From: JADLHS01 sp964539515
GTDB taxonomy: Bacteria > Verrucomicrobiota > Verrucomicrobiia > Limisphaerales > JADLHS01
Length of the DNA stretch: 64,000 bases
Reading direction: 5' to 3'
Assembly: GCA_964539515.1 (NCBI GenBank)
Contig: CAZIJO010000003.1
Span: 1 to 64,000, forward strand
The notes under the pieces are model-generated. The model did not search any database, was not told the origin of the DNA, and saw nothing but the letters and a program-made list of their open reading frames with translations. The position numbers and the translations under genes were made by a program. Of this stretch, positions 11,237 to 19,936 are shown in pieces. Position 1 is the stretch's first letter. The number at the start of each line of letters is the position of its first letter.

Positions 11237-11350
11237 GGCGGTGAAAGTGCGAAACGCGCCGGCGCGGTGCAAGCTTCCTCGGCAGCCCTTGGGACTTGAA
11301 TCCGTCAATCGGCACTAGGCAGCTATGCCCGATTGCGGCAGGATTGGGCC

Positions 11351-12628
11351 ATGTTCGAACCGACCACTCCGCCCCGAACACGGCGCGTCAACCGGCGCCA
11401 TTTCCTCCAGTCGACGACCATCGCCGGTTTGACTCCGATACTCAGCACCTCATTCTCCACATTGGCCGCGGGGGCTGGCGCGGGCACGGAGACGTTGGCG
11501 CCGACGGGTTCGGATGTTGGCTCGCTTTTTCCGTTCATCGAGCGCCAGGCGGTCAAGGGACCATTTCCACTCTCATTCCTCAATCCGCGTTTCCGCTCGC
11601 TGCGAAGCTGGAAGAAAACCGCCCGCGGCAAACTGCACGAACTCCTTCACTACGCCCCGCCGCCCTGTGACCCCGCTGCCGAAACCGTCGAGCGGGTGGA
11701 TGCCGGCGATTACTTCCGGGAAGAAGTCTGGTTCAACACCGCGCCGGACATGCGCGTGCCGGCGTTCGTGCTGGTGCCGAAAGTTGCGCCAAAACGCTCC
11801 CCTGCCATCGTCGCGTTGCATGACCACGGCGGGTTTTATCTTTGGGGCAAGGAGAAGATCGTGGCCACCCAGGACGAAAACCCGGCGCTGGCGGATTTCC
11901 GCAGACAGTATTATGGCGGGCGCAGCATTGCGATCGAACTGGTGCGGCAAGGCTACGTGGTGGTGGTGATCGACATGTTCTACTGGGGCGAACGCCGGAT
12001 GTTGCTGGATGACGACCCGGCTGACTGGCGCGAACGGCCCGCAAGCCTCCCGCGCGAGCGCATCCAGGCCTTCAACTCGCGCGCGGGCCAGAATGAGCAA
12101 CTCGTCGGACGCACGATTTACGCGGCCGGCTTCACCTGGCCGGGCGTGATGTTCTGGGATGACGTGCGGACGGTGGATTACCTTTTGACCCGGCCCGACG
12201 TGGATCCACGGCGGATCGGCTGCGTGGGCCTCTCCGTGGGTGGGCTGCGGTCGTGTCACCTCGCGGCGCTGGATGAACGTATCCGGGCGGCGGTGGTGGT
12301 CGGCTGGATGGCGTCATTTCCGGCGCAACTGAAGAATCATATTCGCAACACCATCGGCCATACGAAGGTCGTGCCCGGCCTTTACCGATATCTTGATTAT
12401 CCGGACGTCGCGTCGCTCGCCATGCCGACGCCGATGCTGGTCATCAACGGGACCAAGGATGGCCTCTTCGATCTCGACGGCGTGAAGGCGAGCTTCGCCA
12501 AGTTGAACGCCTGCTATACCAAAGCCGGCGCGCCTAAACATTGCCGCACGCGCTTCTACGAAACCCCGCATGAGTTCAACACCGATATGCAGGCCGAGGC
12601 CTGGGCCTGGCTCAAACGGTTCCTCTGA
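11351..12628 (+). CDS. Tat-exported alpha/beta hydrolase (dienelactone hydrolase/acetyl xylan esterase-like)
   Basis: A 425-residue hydrolase with a twin-arginine signal (VNRRHFLQSTTIAGL). The alpha/beta-hydrolase fold is marked by the early strand AIVALHDHGG, the nucleophile elbow GLSVGG, an acid candidate in NGTKDGLFD and the catalytic His in ETPHEFN. This arrangement matches the large exported esterase group related to acetyl xylan esterases. ATG 11351 is chosen over a TTG at 11333. The stop is 13 bases before the next gene on the same strand, so the two are likely cotranscribed. Likely removes acyl groups from sugars outside the cytoplasm; substrate unproven. Confidence 0.85.
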   Translation: MFEPTTPPRTRRVNRRHFLQSTTIAGLTPILSTSFSTLAAGAGAGTETLAPTGSDVGSLFPFIERQAVKGPFPLSFLNPRFRSLRSWKKTARGKLHELLHYAPPPCDPAAETVERVDAGDYFREEVWFNTAPDMRVPAFVLVPKVAPKRSPAIVALHDHGGFYLWGKEKIVATQDENPALADFRRQYYGGRSIAIELVRQGYVVVVIDMFYWGERRMLLDDDPADWRERPASLPRERIQAFNSRAGQNEQLVGRTIYAAGFTWPGVMFWDDVRTVDYLLTRPDVDPRRIGCVGLSVGGLRSCHLAALDERIRAAVVVGWMASFPAQLKNHIRNTIGHTKVVPGLYRYLDYPDVASLAMPTPMLVINGTKDGLFDLDGVKASFAKLNACYTKAGAPKHCRTRFYETPHEFNTDMQAEAWAWLKRFL

Positions 12629-12641
12629 TTCCAATCCCGCC

Positions 12642-14018
12642 ATGAAAGCAATCTTCCCCGCCTTGCTCCTTAGCTCCTCACTCATCGTCCATGCCGCTGG
12701 CCTAGCGCCGGTGGTCGAGATCGAGGAGGACGTTTACTCCTACACCAACGCGAACAACGGGGCCGGGCCAATGTGGTGCTCCGGCTCCACCACGCTGGTT
12801 CGTGCCGGTGACCATGTGTTCGCCAGCGGGCTGGAAACCGTTCCCGACGAAAAACCGTTGAACAACTGTCGTTGGGTGCTGTTTCACCGCGATGCCAAAG
12901 GCTGGGAACGGGTGCGGGTGGATGATGGTCGCACGCGCGAGCCGTCACCGCTCGTTGCGTTCGAGGACGGCCGCTTGTTCCTTTCCGCGAATCCCACTCT
13001 CGGCGCGGGACCGCAACCCAACGGCGGCCCGGCCCGCCCGGAGGTGTTCCAATTCGCCGCCCGCGATCTGGCCGCGCCGCCGGTGGCGCTAGCGCCCACG
13101 TGGTTGGGCGATCCGCAGTTCACCGAACATTCCTATCGCAGCTTCGCCGCCGACGGGGCAGCCGGGGAACTCGTTCTGTTCCAGAACATCGGTTACACGC
13201 ATGCCGAGTGGACGTTCCGCGACCGTGCCGGCAAGTGGAGTGCGCACGGTCAGCTCAAGTGGCCGTGGGACTCGGAACATGAGAAGCCCGGCCCCGTCCG
13301 CGTCTGTTACCCGAACGTCGCGTTGCGCGGGCGCGCGGTTCATTTCGTGGGCGTGAGCGACATCATCGAACCGAATCCGGCGTGGCGCGCGTTCAAGCGC
13401 GAGCTGACGGGCCAGCAGTGGGACTATGATTTTCGCCGGCTGTTCTACACCTGGACGCGGGACATCACCCGGGAATCGTTCGCGGAGTGGATCGAGATCG
13501 CGAGCCGGGAAAAGACCTGTGGCTGGATCTCCCCGGGCGATCTCTGGCTCGCGCCGAATGGCGACGTGCATCTGCTCTGGAGCGAGCGGGCCCTGGACGA
13601 GCGATTGCGGGCGAAATTTTTCCCCGCGGCCCGGCAAAGTCACACGCTCAACTACGCGGTGCTTCGCGACGGCAAAGTGACGCGCCGGCGCACGCTGATG
13701 GAATCAACGGAGGATAAGCCAGGTATTGCCGGTTCGTCGGGGCGGTTTCACGTGACGCCGGACCACCGGTTGTTCGTGGTATGTTACGCCTCGGGGAGCG
13801 AGGGTGGGGGACGGAACATCGCGGAAAACCGAATTCTGGAGATCCTGCCGGATGGCTCGCCCGGCGAACCCCGGCGTTTACCACTGGCGAAGCCGTTCAC
13901 CAGCTACTTCACCACGACGGTGCGCGCCGGTTCGCCGCCATCGCAAACCCTGGAGATGCTCGGGACACGGTCGGGCCTTGGTAACACGATCAGCTACGCA
14001 CGGGTGCGGTTGTTTTAG
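12642..14018 (+). CDS. Exported beta-propeller-like protein (BNR/sialidase-like), unknown function
   Basis: A 458-residue protein starting with a clear signal peptide (MKAIFPALLLSSSLIVHAAG). The body is rich in W-x-D/A-P and G-D-L-W-L-A motifs spaced like blades of a sialidase-type propeller (for example REPSPLVAFEDGRLFL, SPGDLWLAPNGDVHLLW, GRFHVTPDHRLFVV). I see no complete sialidase catalytic set (Arg triad, Tyr, Glu), so no enzyme activity is claimed. It starts 13 bases after the esterase gene, suggesting joint expression. The ATG at 12642 is taken because the signal peptide begins there. Confidence 0.7.
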   Translation: MKAIFPALLLSSSLIVHAAGLAPVVEIEEDVYSYTNANNGAGPMWCSGSTTLVRAGDHVFASGLETVPDEKPLNNCRWVLFHRDAKGWERVRVDDGRTREPSPLVAFEDGRLFLSANPTLGAGPQPNGGPARPEVFQFAARDLAAPPVALAPTWLGDPQFTEHSYRSFAADGAAGELVLFQNIGYTHAEWTFRDRAGKWSAHGQLKWPWDSEHEKPGPVRVCYPNVALRGRAVHFVGVSDIIEPNPAWRAFKRELTGQQWDYDFRRLFYTWTRDITRESFAEWIEIASREKTCGWISPGDLWLAPNGDVHLLWSERALDERLRAKFFPAARQSHTLNYAVLRDGKVTRRRTLMESTEDKPGIAGSSGRFHVTPDHRLFVVCYASGSEGGGRNIAENRILEILPDGSPGEPRRLPLAKPFTSYFTTTVRAGSPPSQTLEMLGTRSGLGNTISYARVRLF

Positions 14019-14208
14019 CGCCGGTTGCACGGTCGGCTAGGCTAGAAGTAGTCAGGTTTCAGGCGTGGTTGGCCGCAGTAGTCGCAAGCCATAGTCGCTT
14101 GCCGCGTTGGTGGGCGTTATTCGATGAGCGCGGCACCTCAGCGAGGCGTCAAGCTGCGCTTCACTCCGGAAAGTTTATGCCCGACTTGTCATTCGTGGGC
14201 GAGTTTGT

Positions 14209-14889
14209 ATGCTTCGGTTGGTGCGGGAAAAGTTTAACAAGCTGCTGCCGTATTTGCTGCTCCTGGTTTTCGCGCTTTCGCGCATCCCGGGCATGTTGCC
14301 GCAGAATTTCAGCGCGGCGTATGCCCTGGCATTTTGCGCGGGCGTTTATCTCTCCGGCGGGCGGGCGTGGTGGCTGCCCTTGCTGACGCTCCTGGTCACC
14401 GACATTGGCCTCAACCTGTATTACTGGCTCGCCCTGGGTTGGAACGTCTGGGAATTGCCCGTTCTGAAGTATCAACTGCTCAACTACGCGGCGTTCGTGG
14501 TCATCATCTGGCTGGGCCGGCGGTTCAAGCCGCAGACGTCCTTCCTCGCGTTGCTGGGCGGTGGTGTGCTGGGGGCGCTTTTGTTTTATCTCATCACCAA
14601 TACCGCTTCCTGGTTTTTTAACCCGTTTGGCAACCCGGAATACACCAAGACGTTCCTCGGCTGGCTCACGGCGCTAACGAAGGGCACCGGCGGCTGGCCG
14701 CAAACCTGGGAATTCTTCCGCAACACTTTGCTCAGCGGAGGGCTTTTCACCGGCCTGTTTGTTGGGGCGGTGAAGCTCACCAGTGCGGAATCGCCGCAGG
14801 AAAAGGAAGGCGGCGCGCGCGAACCCGCCGCCGGGGGGGACGAGCCAGAGGCTGAAGCCAAACCGGAACCGGAGGAAGCCAAGGCCTGA
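14209..14889 (+). CDS. Multi-pass membrane protein, DUF6580-like putative transporter
   Basis: A 226-residue protein with about five membrane helices, beginning KLLPYLLLLVFALSRIPGMLP. The motif order SRIPGMLP, AFCAGVYL, WLPLLTLLVTDIGLNLYYW and NTASWFFN is what I associate with DUF6580, a family resembling the substrate-binding (S) subunit of ECF vitamin transporters. The last 35 residues form a charged Glu/Ala/Pro tail. Transported substrate unknown. It stands alone; the 190 bases before it hold no gene and no clear promoter. Confidence 0.7.
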   Translation: MLRLVREKFNKLLPYLLLLVFALSRIPGMLPQNFSAAYALAFCAGVYLSGGRAWWLPLLTLLVTDIGLNLYYWLALGWNVWELPVLKYQLLNYAAFVVIIWLGRRFKPQTSFLALLGGGVLGALLFYLITNTASWFFNPFGNPEYTKTFLGWLTALTKGTGGWPQTWEFFRNTLLSGGLFTGLFVGAVKLTSAESPQEKEGGAREPAAGGDEPEAEAKPEPEEAKA

Positions 14890-14970
14890 ATTGGCGGTCG
14901 GCCGTAACCCAAAACCGTTGCGCACTTTCCAACGCCGCCCGCCCCTCTCGAATCCACCGCCTCCGACCTC

Positions 14971-15432
14971 ATGCGCATTGGCCTGATTTCCGATACCCAC
15001 GGTTTTCTCGATCCACGTTTGCCGCGGATCTTTCGCGGCGTCGATCATATCCTCCACGCCGGCGACATCGGGCCGGATCATCTCATTGCGCAGCTCGAAT
15101 CCATCGCCCCGGTTACGGCCGTACTCGGCAATAACGATGCCTCCGCCCTCTACCGGCTCACGGAAGCCATCGTCCTCGACGGTCGCCGGTTTCTCCTTCA
15201 GCACATCGTCGCACCGCATTCGCTGGAACATGGACTGGCCGAGCAACTCCGACGAAATAAGACCGACGTGGTCCTTTTTGGCCACACGCATCAGTCCTTC
15301 AACCAGGTGATCAACGGGGTGTGGTTTTTGAATCCCGGCTACGCGGGGAAACCCAGAGGCAATGCCGCCCGGAGCGTGGCCCTGCTGGAAGGCGATGGGA
15401 AGGAACTCCTGGTGGAGTTCATCGGGCTCTGA
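14971..15432 (+). CDS. YfcE/MJ0936-type metallophosphoesterase
   Basis: A 153-residue cytoplasmic phosphodiesterase of the small YfcE class. Metal ligands are visible: Asp8 and His10 (SDTHG), Asp32 (HAGDIG), Asn54/Asn55 (LGNND), His78 (LLQH) and the GHTH motif at 104-107, followed by NPGYAGKPR near the end. Length and motif order match the family well. Biological substrate is unknown for most members. It is convergent with the iron operon, with a hairpin between them. Confidence 0.9.
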   Translation: MRIGLISDTHGFLDPRLPRIFRGVDHILHAGDIGPDHLIAQLESIAPVTAVLGNNDASALYRLTEAIVLDGRRFLLQHIVAPHSLEHGLAEQLRRNKTDVVLFGHTHQSFNQVINGVWFLNPGYAGKPRGNAARSVALLEGDGKELLVEFIGL

Positions 15433-15462
15433 CGGAACGGCGATCCCGGTTGGCGCGGTGTC

Positions 15463-15485
15463 GGGACGTTTCGCGACCGCGTCCC
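15463..15485. terminator. Hairpin between convergent genes
   Basis: GGGACG and CGTCCC form a 6-bp stem around an 11-base loop in the gap between the phosphoesterase gene and the iron-transport operon. It could end transcription from either side. No strong U-run is present. Confidence 0.3.
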
Positions 15486-15555
15486 ACCCGTGTGCGCAAA
15501 TACCGGGACGACCAATTCACGGTACGCGGAGGGAGCGCGCTTTGGTGGCGACTTC

Positions 15556-16992
15556 TCAGAACAGCCGCCAACCGCAGGCGACGAGGAAGGTGACCAGGAA
15601 GCCAAGCGCGATCGGAAGCAGCGTGGCCAGCGCGGTCCAGCGGACGCTGCCGGTTTCCTTGTAGATCGTGTAAATCGTCGTGCTGCAGGGATTGTGCAGC
15701 AGGCTGAAGAGCATCAGATTCACCGCCGTGAGCACGGTCCAGCCGCCGGCTTGCAACAGGGATTTCGTGGAAACGTCCGAATCGAGTTCAAACATGACGC
15801 CGGCGCCCTGGCCGACTTCCGCCGAGCCGGTCATCAGCACGGTCAGCATCAGAATTGTCGGCACGATGATTTCATTGGCTGGAATGGCCACGATGTAGGC
15901 CAGCAGGATGACGCCGTTGAGGCCGACAAAGATCCCCACCGGATCCAACAAGTGGACGAGATGTTGGGCAATGCTCAGATCGCCCACTTTCACGTTCGCG
16001 CTAAGCCAGATCACCGCTCCGGCTGGTGCCGCGAACACCACCGCCCGCCAGAGGACAATGACTGTGCGATCAATCAAGGACGTGTAAAGCGTCTGCCAGA
16101 ATCGCGGCGGCCGATAGGGTGGCAATTCCAGGCTGAACGAGGACACCTCGCCTTTCAGCACGGTGTGCGAGAGCATCCAGGCCACGAGAAAGGTGAAAAG
16201 CACCCCAAGCAATGCCACGCCAACCACCGCGCCCGCCGAGACCAACCCCGCCAGATGCGCCGGCACCAGGCTGCCGAGAAACAGGGAGGCGACGAGGATT
16301 TGTGTCGGCCAGCGGCCGTTGCACAGCGCAAAGTTGTTCGTCACGATGGCAATGAGCCGTTCGCGCGGGCTGTCGATTATGCGCGTGGCCACCACGCCCG
16401 CCGCATTGCAGCCGAAACCCATCATCGTCGTCATGGCTTGTTTGCCGTGCGCGCCGGATTGCTTGAACAAACGGTCGAGATTGAAGGCCACGCGCGGCAG
16501 ATAGCCGAAATCCTCCAGTAAAGTGAACATCGGGAAAAAGATGGCCATCGGTGGCAACATCACGCTGATGACCCAGGCGGTGGCCAGGTAAACGCCATCC
16601 ACCAGGAAACCGGTCAGCCACCACGGGAAGCCAATGGCATTCGCTCCCTCGCGCAACAACGGCCAAAATTTGTCGATCAGCACCGTGGCAAGCCAGCCGG
16701 ACGGAACGTTCGCCCCGGCGATGGTGATCCAAAACATCAGCGCAAACAGCGCGATCATGATTGGAAAACCCCAGACCCGGCTCGTCAGAATGCGGTCGAG
16801 GGTGCGGTCAAAAGTAGGACGCGACGCTTCGCCCGGCCGGGTCACCGCGCGATCGGCGATGCGGGCCGCATCGGCGTAAATTGCCTCGACCACATGCTCG
16901 TGCAGATCGCCGGAGATTCCGCGGCGCAGCCGGTTGGCCAACTGCAGGATTTCATCCGGGGCGGTGGGGGCAGGTGAGGAGTTAGGGTTCAT
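15556..16992 (-). CDS. feoB: FeoB permease domain (separate polypeptide)
   Basis: A 478-residue membrane protein equal to the C-terminal half of FeoB, the ferrous-iron transporter of the inner membrane. After a proline-rich start and a short soluble linker (to about residue 72) come about ten membrane helices with two Gate-type repeats. Conserved FeoB features include PPMAIFFPMFTLLEDFGYLPRVAF, read as two adjacent segments, then MGFGCNAAGVVATRII (the first core Cys motif) and NPCSTTI near the end. There is no GTPase domain here; that is encoded by the preceding gene, which overlaps this one by 11 bases. Fourth gene of the feo operon. Confidence 0.9.
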   Translation of the reverse strand: MNPNSSPAPTAPDEILQLANRLRRGISGDLHEHVVEAIYADAARIADRAVTRPGEASRPTFDRTLDRILTSRVWGFPIMIALFALMFWITIAGANVPSGWLATVLIDKFWPLLREGANAIGFPWWLTGFLVDGVYLATAWVISVMLPPMAIFFPMFTLLEDFGYLPRVAFNLDRLFKQSGAHGKQAMTTMMGFGCNAAGVVATRIIDSPRERLIAIVTNNFALCNGRWPTQILVASLFLGSLVPAHLAGLVSAGAVVGVALLGVLFTFLVAWMLSHTVLKGEVSSFSLELPPYRPPRFWQTLYTSLIDRTVIVLWRAVVFAAPAGAVIWLSANVKVGDLSIAQHLVHLLDPVGIFVGLNGVILLAYIVAIPANEIIVPTILMLTVLMTGSAEVGQGAGVMFELDSDVSTKSLLQAGGWTVLTAVNLMLFSLLHNPCSTTIYTIYKETGSVRWTALATLLPIALGFLVTFLVACGWRLF

Positions 16993-17854
16993 GGGTATCC
17001 GAAACCGCCGGCGGTTCCGGGACGCTGACGGCGTTGGCCGGGTTGGAGATTTCCTTCACCACGCCAAGCTCACCATTGCGCAGCGCTGCGGCCATGCGTT
17101 CGTCGCCACCCAACAACCGGAGAGCCACCCAGCGGGCATTGGGCAAATCGGGATGGACGCGTTTGATCTGGGCCACCAGTTCATTGATCGCCGGCCGGAT
17201 CGCCGGCGGATCGTTGGCGAGCCGATGCGGACGGCAAACGGCTTTGCCGCTGGCCACTTCGCTGATGGCCTGGAGCAATTCGGGCAGGCCTTCACCCGAA
17301 CGCGCCGCGGTCGGCACCACCGGCACCCCGAGATCGCGCGACAATTGGCGCTCGTCCACCCGCAATCCGTGTCGGCGGGCCTCATCCACCAGGTTGAGGC
17401 ACACCACGGCGCGGTCGGTGATCTCCAGGACTTGCAACACCAGATTGAGATTGCGTTCCAAACGCGACGCATCGGCCACGATCACCGTCACGTCGGGCTG
17501 GCCAAAGAGAATGAAATCGCGCGCGATCTCCTCGTCGAGGCTGGTGGATAGCAGCGAATACGTGCCCGGCAGATCCACGAGCTTGTAGCGCCGGCCGGAA
17601 TACTCGAACGCGCCTTCCGCGCGCGCCACCGTTTTGCCCGGCCAGTTGCCCGTGTGCTGGCGCAGTCCCGTGAGCGCATTGAACACCGTGCTTTTGCCGG
17701 TGTTCGGGTTGCCCGCCAGCGCCAGCACGTAGTCCGTGCGCTCCAGGCTCACGCCGAGCTTCTTCAGATTGGCCGCGCGATACACACTGCAACTCGCGCA
17801 CGCTTCGGTTGGCGGGGCCGGCGATGGGACAACGGGATTCAGGGCGGGGCTCAT
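16982..17854 (-). CDS. feoB: FeoB GTPase domain (separate polypeptide)
   Basis: A 290-residue soluble protein equal to the N-terminal half of FeoB. G-protein motifs are complete: G1 GNPNTGKST (48-56), switch I Thr75 in WPGKTV, G3 DLPGT (94-98), G4 NLVD (154-157) and a G5-like PTAARSGEG. The remainder fits the helical GDI region. Two Cys (19 and 22) precede the G domain. It drives or gates iron import by the membrane half encoded next. Its ATG overlaps the stop of the preceding regulator gene (ATGA), indicating translational coupling. Splitting looks native, since both halves have clean ends and the permease has its own start. Confidence 0.92.
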   Translation of the reverse strand: MSPALNPVVPSPAPPTEACASCSVYRAANLKKLGVSLERTDYVLALAGNPNTGKSTVFNALTGLRQHTGNWPGKTVARAEGAFEYSGRRYKLVDLPGTYSLLSTSLDEEIARDFILFGQPDVTVIVADASRLERNLNLVLQVLEITDRAVVCLNLVDEARRHGLRVDERQLSRDLGVPVVPTAARSGEGLPELLQAISEVASGKAVCRPHRLANDPPAIRPAINELVAQIKRVHPDLPNARWVALRLLGGDERMAAALRNGELGVVKEISNPANAVSVPEPPAVSDTHEP

Positions 17855-18909
17855 GCGGTGATTGTCTCCACGGGGGCGATCCGAATCAACCCCGCCTGTT
17901 CGCGGCGCAGCGCGATGACCGTGCCCCGGATCCGATACGCGGTCGGATCGCCCGCCGGACTGACCATTTCCACTTCGACCGGGGTGCCCGCCACAAAACC
18001 CAGGTCAAGCAGGCGGCGGCGTTCCGCTCCGCGACACGCGGGCGTCAGGCCCAGCACCCGCGCCTGTTCGCCCGGCTGCAAACCGGTGAGATACTGTTCT
18101 TCCGCCAGGTCCGTCGTTTTGGATTCCGGCAGCAGGGCGACGGTGATGTTGTCCGCGAGCACCGGCGTCAGGACATGCTCGGTGCCGTCGGCCCAAAAGC
18201 GAATACGATCCGGCGATTTCTCGATCACAAACGCCTTCATGCCGGGCCGCAAACCTTGCGCGCAGAGCTGCGCGTAGACGTTCTCCGGTTCATCTTCGAT
18301 ATGGGTGAAAACCACGGGGGTGTTGGCGGGCACGGCGTGCAACGGCTGCCCCGGCCCCGCCGTCAGGTCGCCCGGCGTTTTGGGAATCACATCCCCATGC
18401 GGATCGCGAAGGGGATGGCCCAGCCGGGCGGAAAGCGCATCCGCCTGTTGCGGGGTGAGCAGATGTTCCTGGCGCTCGGCGCGATGATGCCATTCGGCTT
18501 CGGCGACCCCGGTTTCCTCGGCGAGATAGCTTTCCCACAGGCGATGCGCGCGAACAATATGCAAAGCCAATTGCCGGCCCGCCGGCTTCAGCAGCAGCGC
18601 TCCGGCTTCATACGCGACCAGCCCGTGGCTTTCGAGGTCCTGCAACAATTCCGCCGCCTGCCCCGTTGTCACCTGGAGCGCACCGGCAATGCTGTCCAGC
18701 GTTGGTTGGCGCCCGTCCGCTTCCCCTTTGAGCAGGTGCTTCAACACGTCCTCACGTCGCGAACGCGCGGCCAGCAGGCGGCCGCGCCGCCACCGCGCCA
18801 AAAGCCCCAGTCGCGGCCACAGCAGCGCGCCACAACCAGCCAGCGCCAGCGCGGTCAGCAACCAGGGATTCAGCAGCGTCGCCAGCATGTTGGAAGCTGC
18901 CACATTCAT
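17851..18909 (-). CDS. Membrane-anchored MntR/DtxR-type regulator fused to FeoA domains
   Basis: A 352-residue fusion. Residues 12-37 form one membrane helix followed by a positive stretch (RWRRGR). Residues about 50-115 match a DtxR-family winged helix. Residues 116-180 match the dimerisation/metal domain, with His122, Glu126, Glu145, Glu148, His149 and His171 in the pattern HRLWE ... ERQEH ... DPHGD. Glu145 stands where DtxR has Cys102, as in manganese-type MntR. Residues about 188-260 and 272-346 are two FeoA-like SH3 domains (the second with ERRRLLDLGFVAGTPV). The protein may act as the FeoA partner of FeoB and sense Fe or Mn at the membrane. Whether it still binds DNA is open. Overlaps both neighbouring genes by four bases. 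Confidence 0.82.
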   Translation of the reverse strand: MNVAASNMLATLLNPWLLTALALAGCGALLWPRLGLLARWRRGRLLAARSRREDVLKHLLKGEADGRQPTLDSIAGALQVTTGQAAELLQDLESHGLVAYEAGALLLKPAGRQLALHIVRAHRLWESYLAEETGVAEAEWHHRAERQEHLLTPQQADALSARLGHPLRDPHGDVIPKTPGDLTAGPGQPLHAVPANTPVVFTHIEDEPENVYAQLCAQGLRPGMKAFVIEKSPDRIRFWADGTEHVLTPVLADNITVALLPESKTTDLAEEQYLTGLQPGEQARVLGLTPACRGAERRRLLDLGFVAGTPVEVEMVSPAGDPTAYRIRGTVIALRREQAGLIRIAPVETITA

Positions 18910-19808
18910 AATCGCCAGGAAAGACCGATGAACGGGTTGAAGTCGGGCGCGGATTTCGTCACGCCAAAATTACAGCCAAAATCCAATTGGACATCCTCGT
19001 TCACCGCGTAGGTGAAGCCCACATCCACCTGCCCCAGCCACCCGCCATCCTCCACCGGCGAGACGCCCGCCGCCAGTTCCACATAACCGCCAAGCGGGCC
19101 CCACAGGTCATGGGAGAGCGCGATGGTATTGAAGTACTCGGTGGCACGGCCGCCGCGGTCGTCACTCACGAAATCAAACTCCGTGATTCCTCCCAAACCC
19201 CAGCCGGCGGGCAGTTCGACCGCCCATGGGACGATGATGCCACCTTCGGTATTACCATTGCGCAAGCCGGATTCCGGCAGCGGCCACTTTACAAACGGCA
19301 TCACTGCCAGCGCCGTTTTTCCGCCGTCGTTTCCCCAGAGGTTGACTTTGAGCCGGGTTTGGAATTCGCCAAAGCCGGAAGCCGTATTCTCCGCGCCGGT
19401 CGTGAGATCTTTGACTTTCACGGTGGCGTAGGGGTCGAGGATGAACTGGAGGTCCACATTGTTCAGCAAACCGGCTTTGAGGTTGAGGGAAGTTCCCCAC
19501 GCGGTCGTTTCCACGTCCCCGCTATTGGAACGATCTCTGTCAAACACGGCACACACCGCATCCAGCTCGACCTGGAAATGCCCCGCATCCACGGTGTAGG
19601 CCGATTCCGTCTGGTCCGGCCGGTCGGTGCTCATTTCGCGCAGTTGGTCTCGGGGCGTGGGGTGGAACAGGTGGTATTGGGATTTGTCAACGGGCGGGGC
19701 GGACGCCGCGTGGAGGGGCAGCCCCCCGATGGGGGAGACGAGCAATCCGCCGGCCGCCGCCAACACCCACCGGCGACCGGCGGGCTGGCGGCCCAGGTTG
19801 ACGTTCAT
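18906..19808 (-). CDS. Outer-membrane beta-barrel of the phenol-degradation-transporter type
   Basis: About 300 residues with an N-terminal signal (VLAAAGGLLVSPIGGLPLHA). The motif STDRPDQTESAYTVDAGHFQ is characteristic of the MetA-pathway transporter-like family of outer-membrane barrels, and the rest consists of alternating amphipathic strands ending in an aromatic/hydrophobic residue pattern (GLSWRL). It is first in the feo operon and its stop overlaps the regulator start, so it may let iron or a chelate cross the outer membrane; that is inference. Two starts are possible: GTG 19817 or ATG 19808; neither has a strong ribosome-binding site. Confidence 0.75.
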   Translation of the reverse strand: MNVNLGRQPAGRRWVLAAAGGLLVSPIGGLPLHAASAPPVDKSQYHLFHPTPRDQLREMSTDRPDQTESAYTVDAGHFQVELDAVCAVFDRDRSNSGDVETTAWGTSLNLKAGLLNNVDLQFILDPYATVKVKDLTTGAENTASGFGEFQTRLKVNLWGNDGGKTALAVMPFVKWPLPESGLRNGNTEGGIIVPWAVELPAGWGLGGITEFDFVSDDRGGRATEYFNTIALSHDLWGPLGGYVELAAGVSPVEDGGWLGQVDVGFTYAVNEDVQLDFGCNFGVTKSAPDFNPFIGLSWRL

Positions 19809-19861
19809 CCAGTTCACGACGATGACAATAATCCAGGCAATGTTTGAGTCAAGAAGGAATA

Positions 19862-19875
19862 TTAGTCTTATCTAA
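19862..19875. promoter_or_regulatory. Possible DtxR/MntR-family operator upstream of the feo operon
   Basis: TTAGTCTTATCTAA has outer half-sites TTAG and CTAA, as in DtxR-family operators, but its inner six bases are not symmetrical. It lies in the only AT-rich part of the gap between the feo operon and uppP. On the minus strand it falls between a TTTGCC and a TAATAT (spacer 16), a possible promoter. A regulator of the right family is encoded in the operon. Candidate only. Confidence 0.35.
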
Positions 19876-19936
19876 CTTTTGGCAAACGAGGATTTTGCCG
19901 CTTGCCAATGCGCGCGCTTTTCGTGTCTGGTTTGGG

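Noticed and set aside
9302..11299. 665-codon open frame on the plus strand
   Set aside because: It runs antisense to the exported GH-like gene and has Arg/Gly/Pro-rich, motif-free sequence, as GC-rich shadows do.
16982..16992. FeoB frameshift as the cause of the split
   Set aside because: The permease gene has its own ATG and a proline-rich N-terminus, and the GTPase ends cleanly, so a native split is more likely; still worth a read check.
17809..19011. 400-codon plus-strand frame across the feo genes
   Set aside because: Opposes three overlapping genes with clear family motifs.
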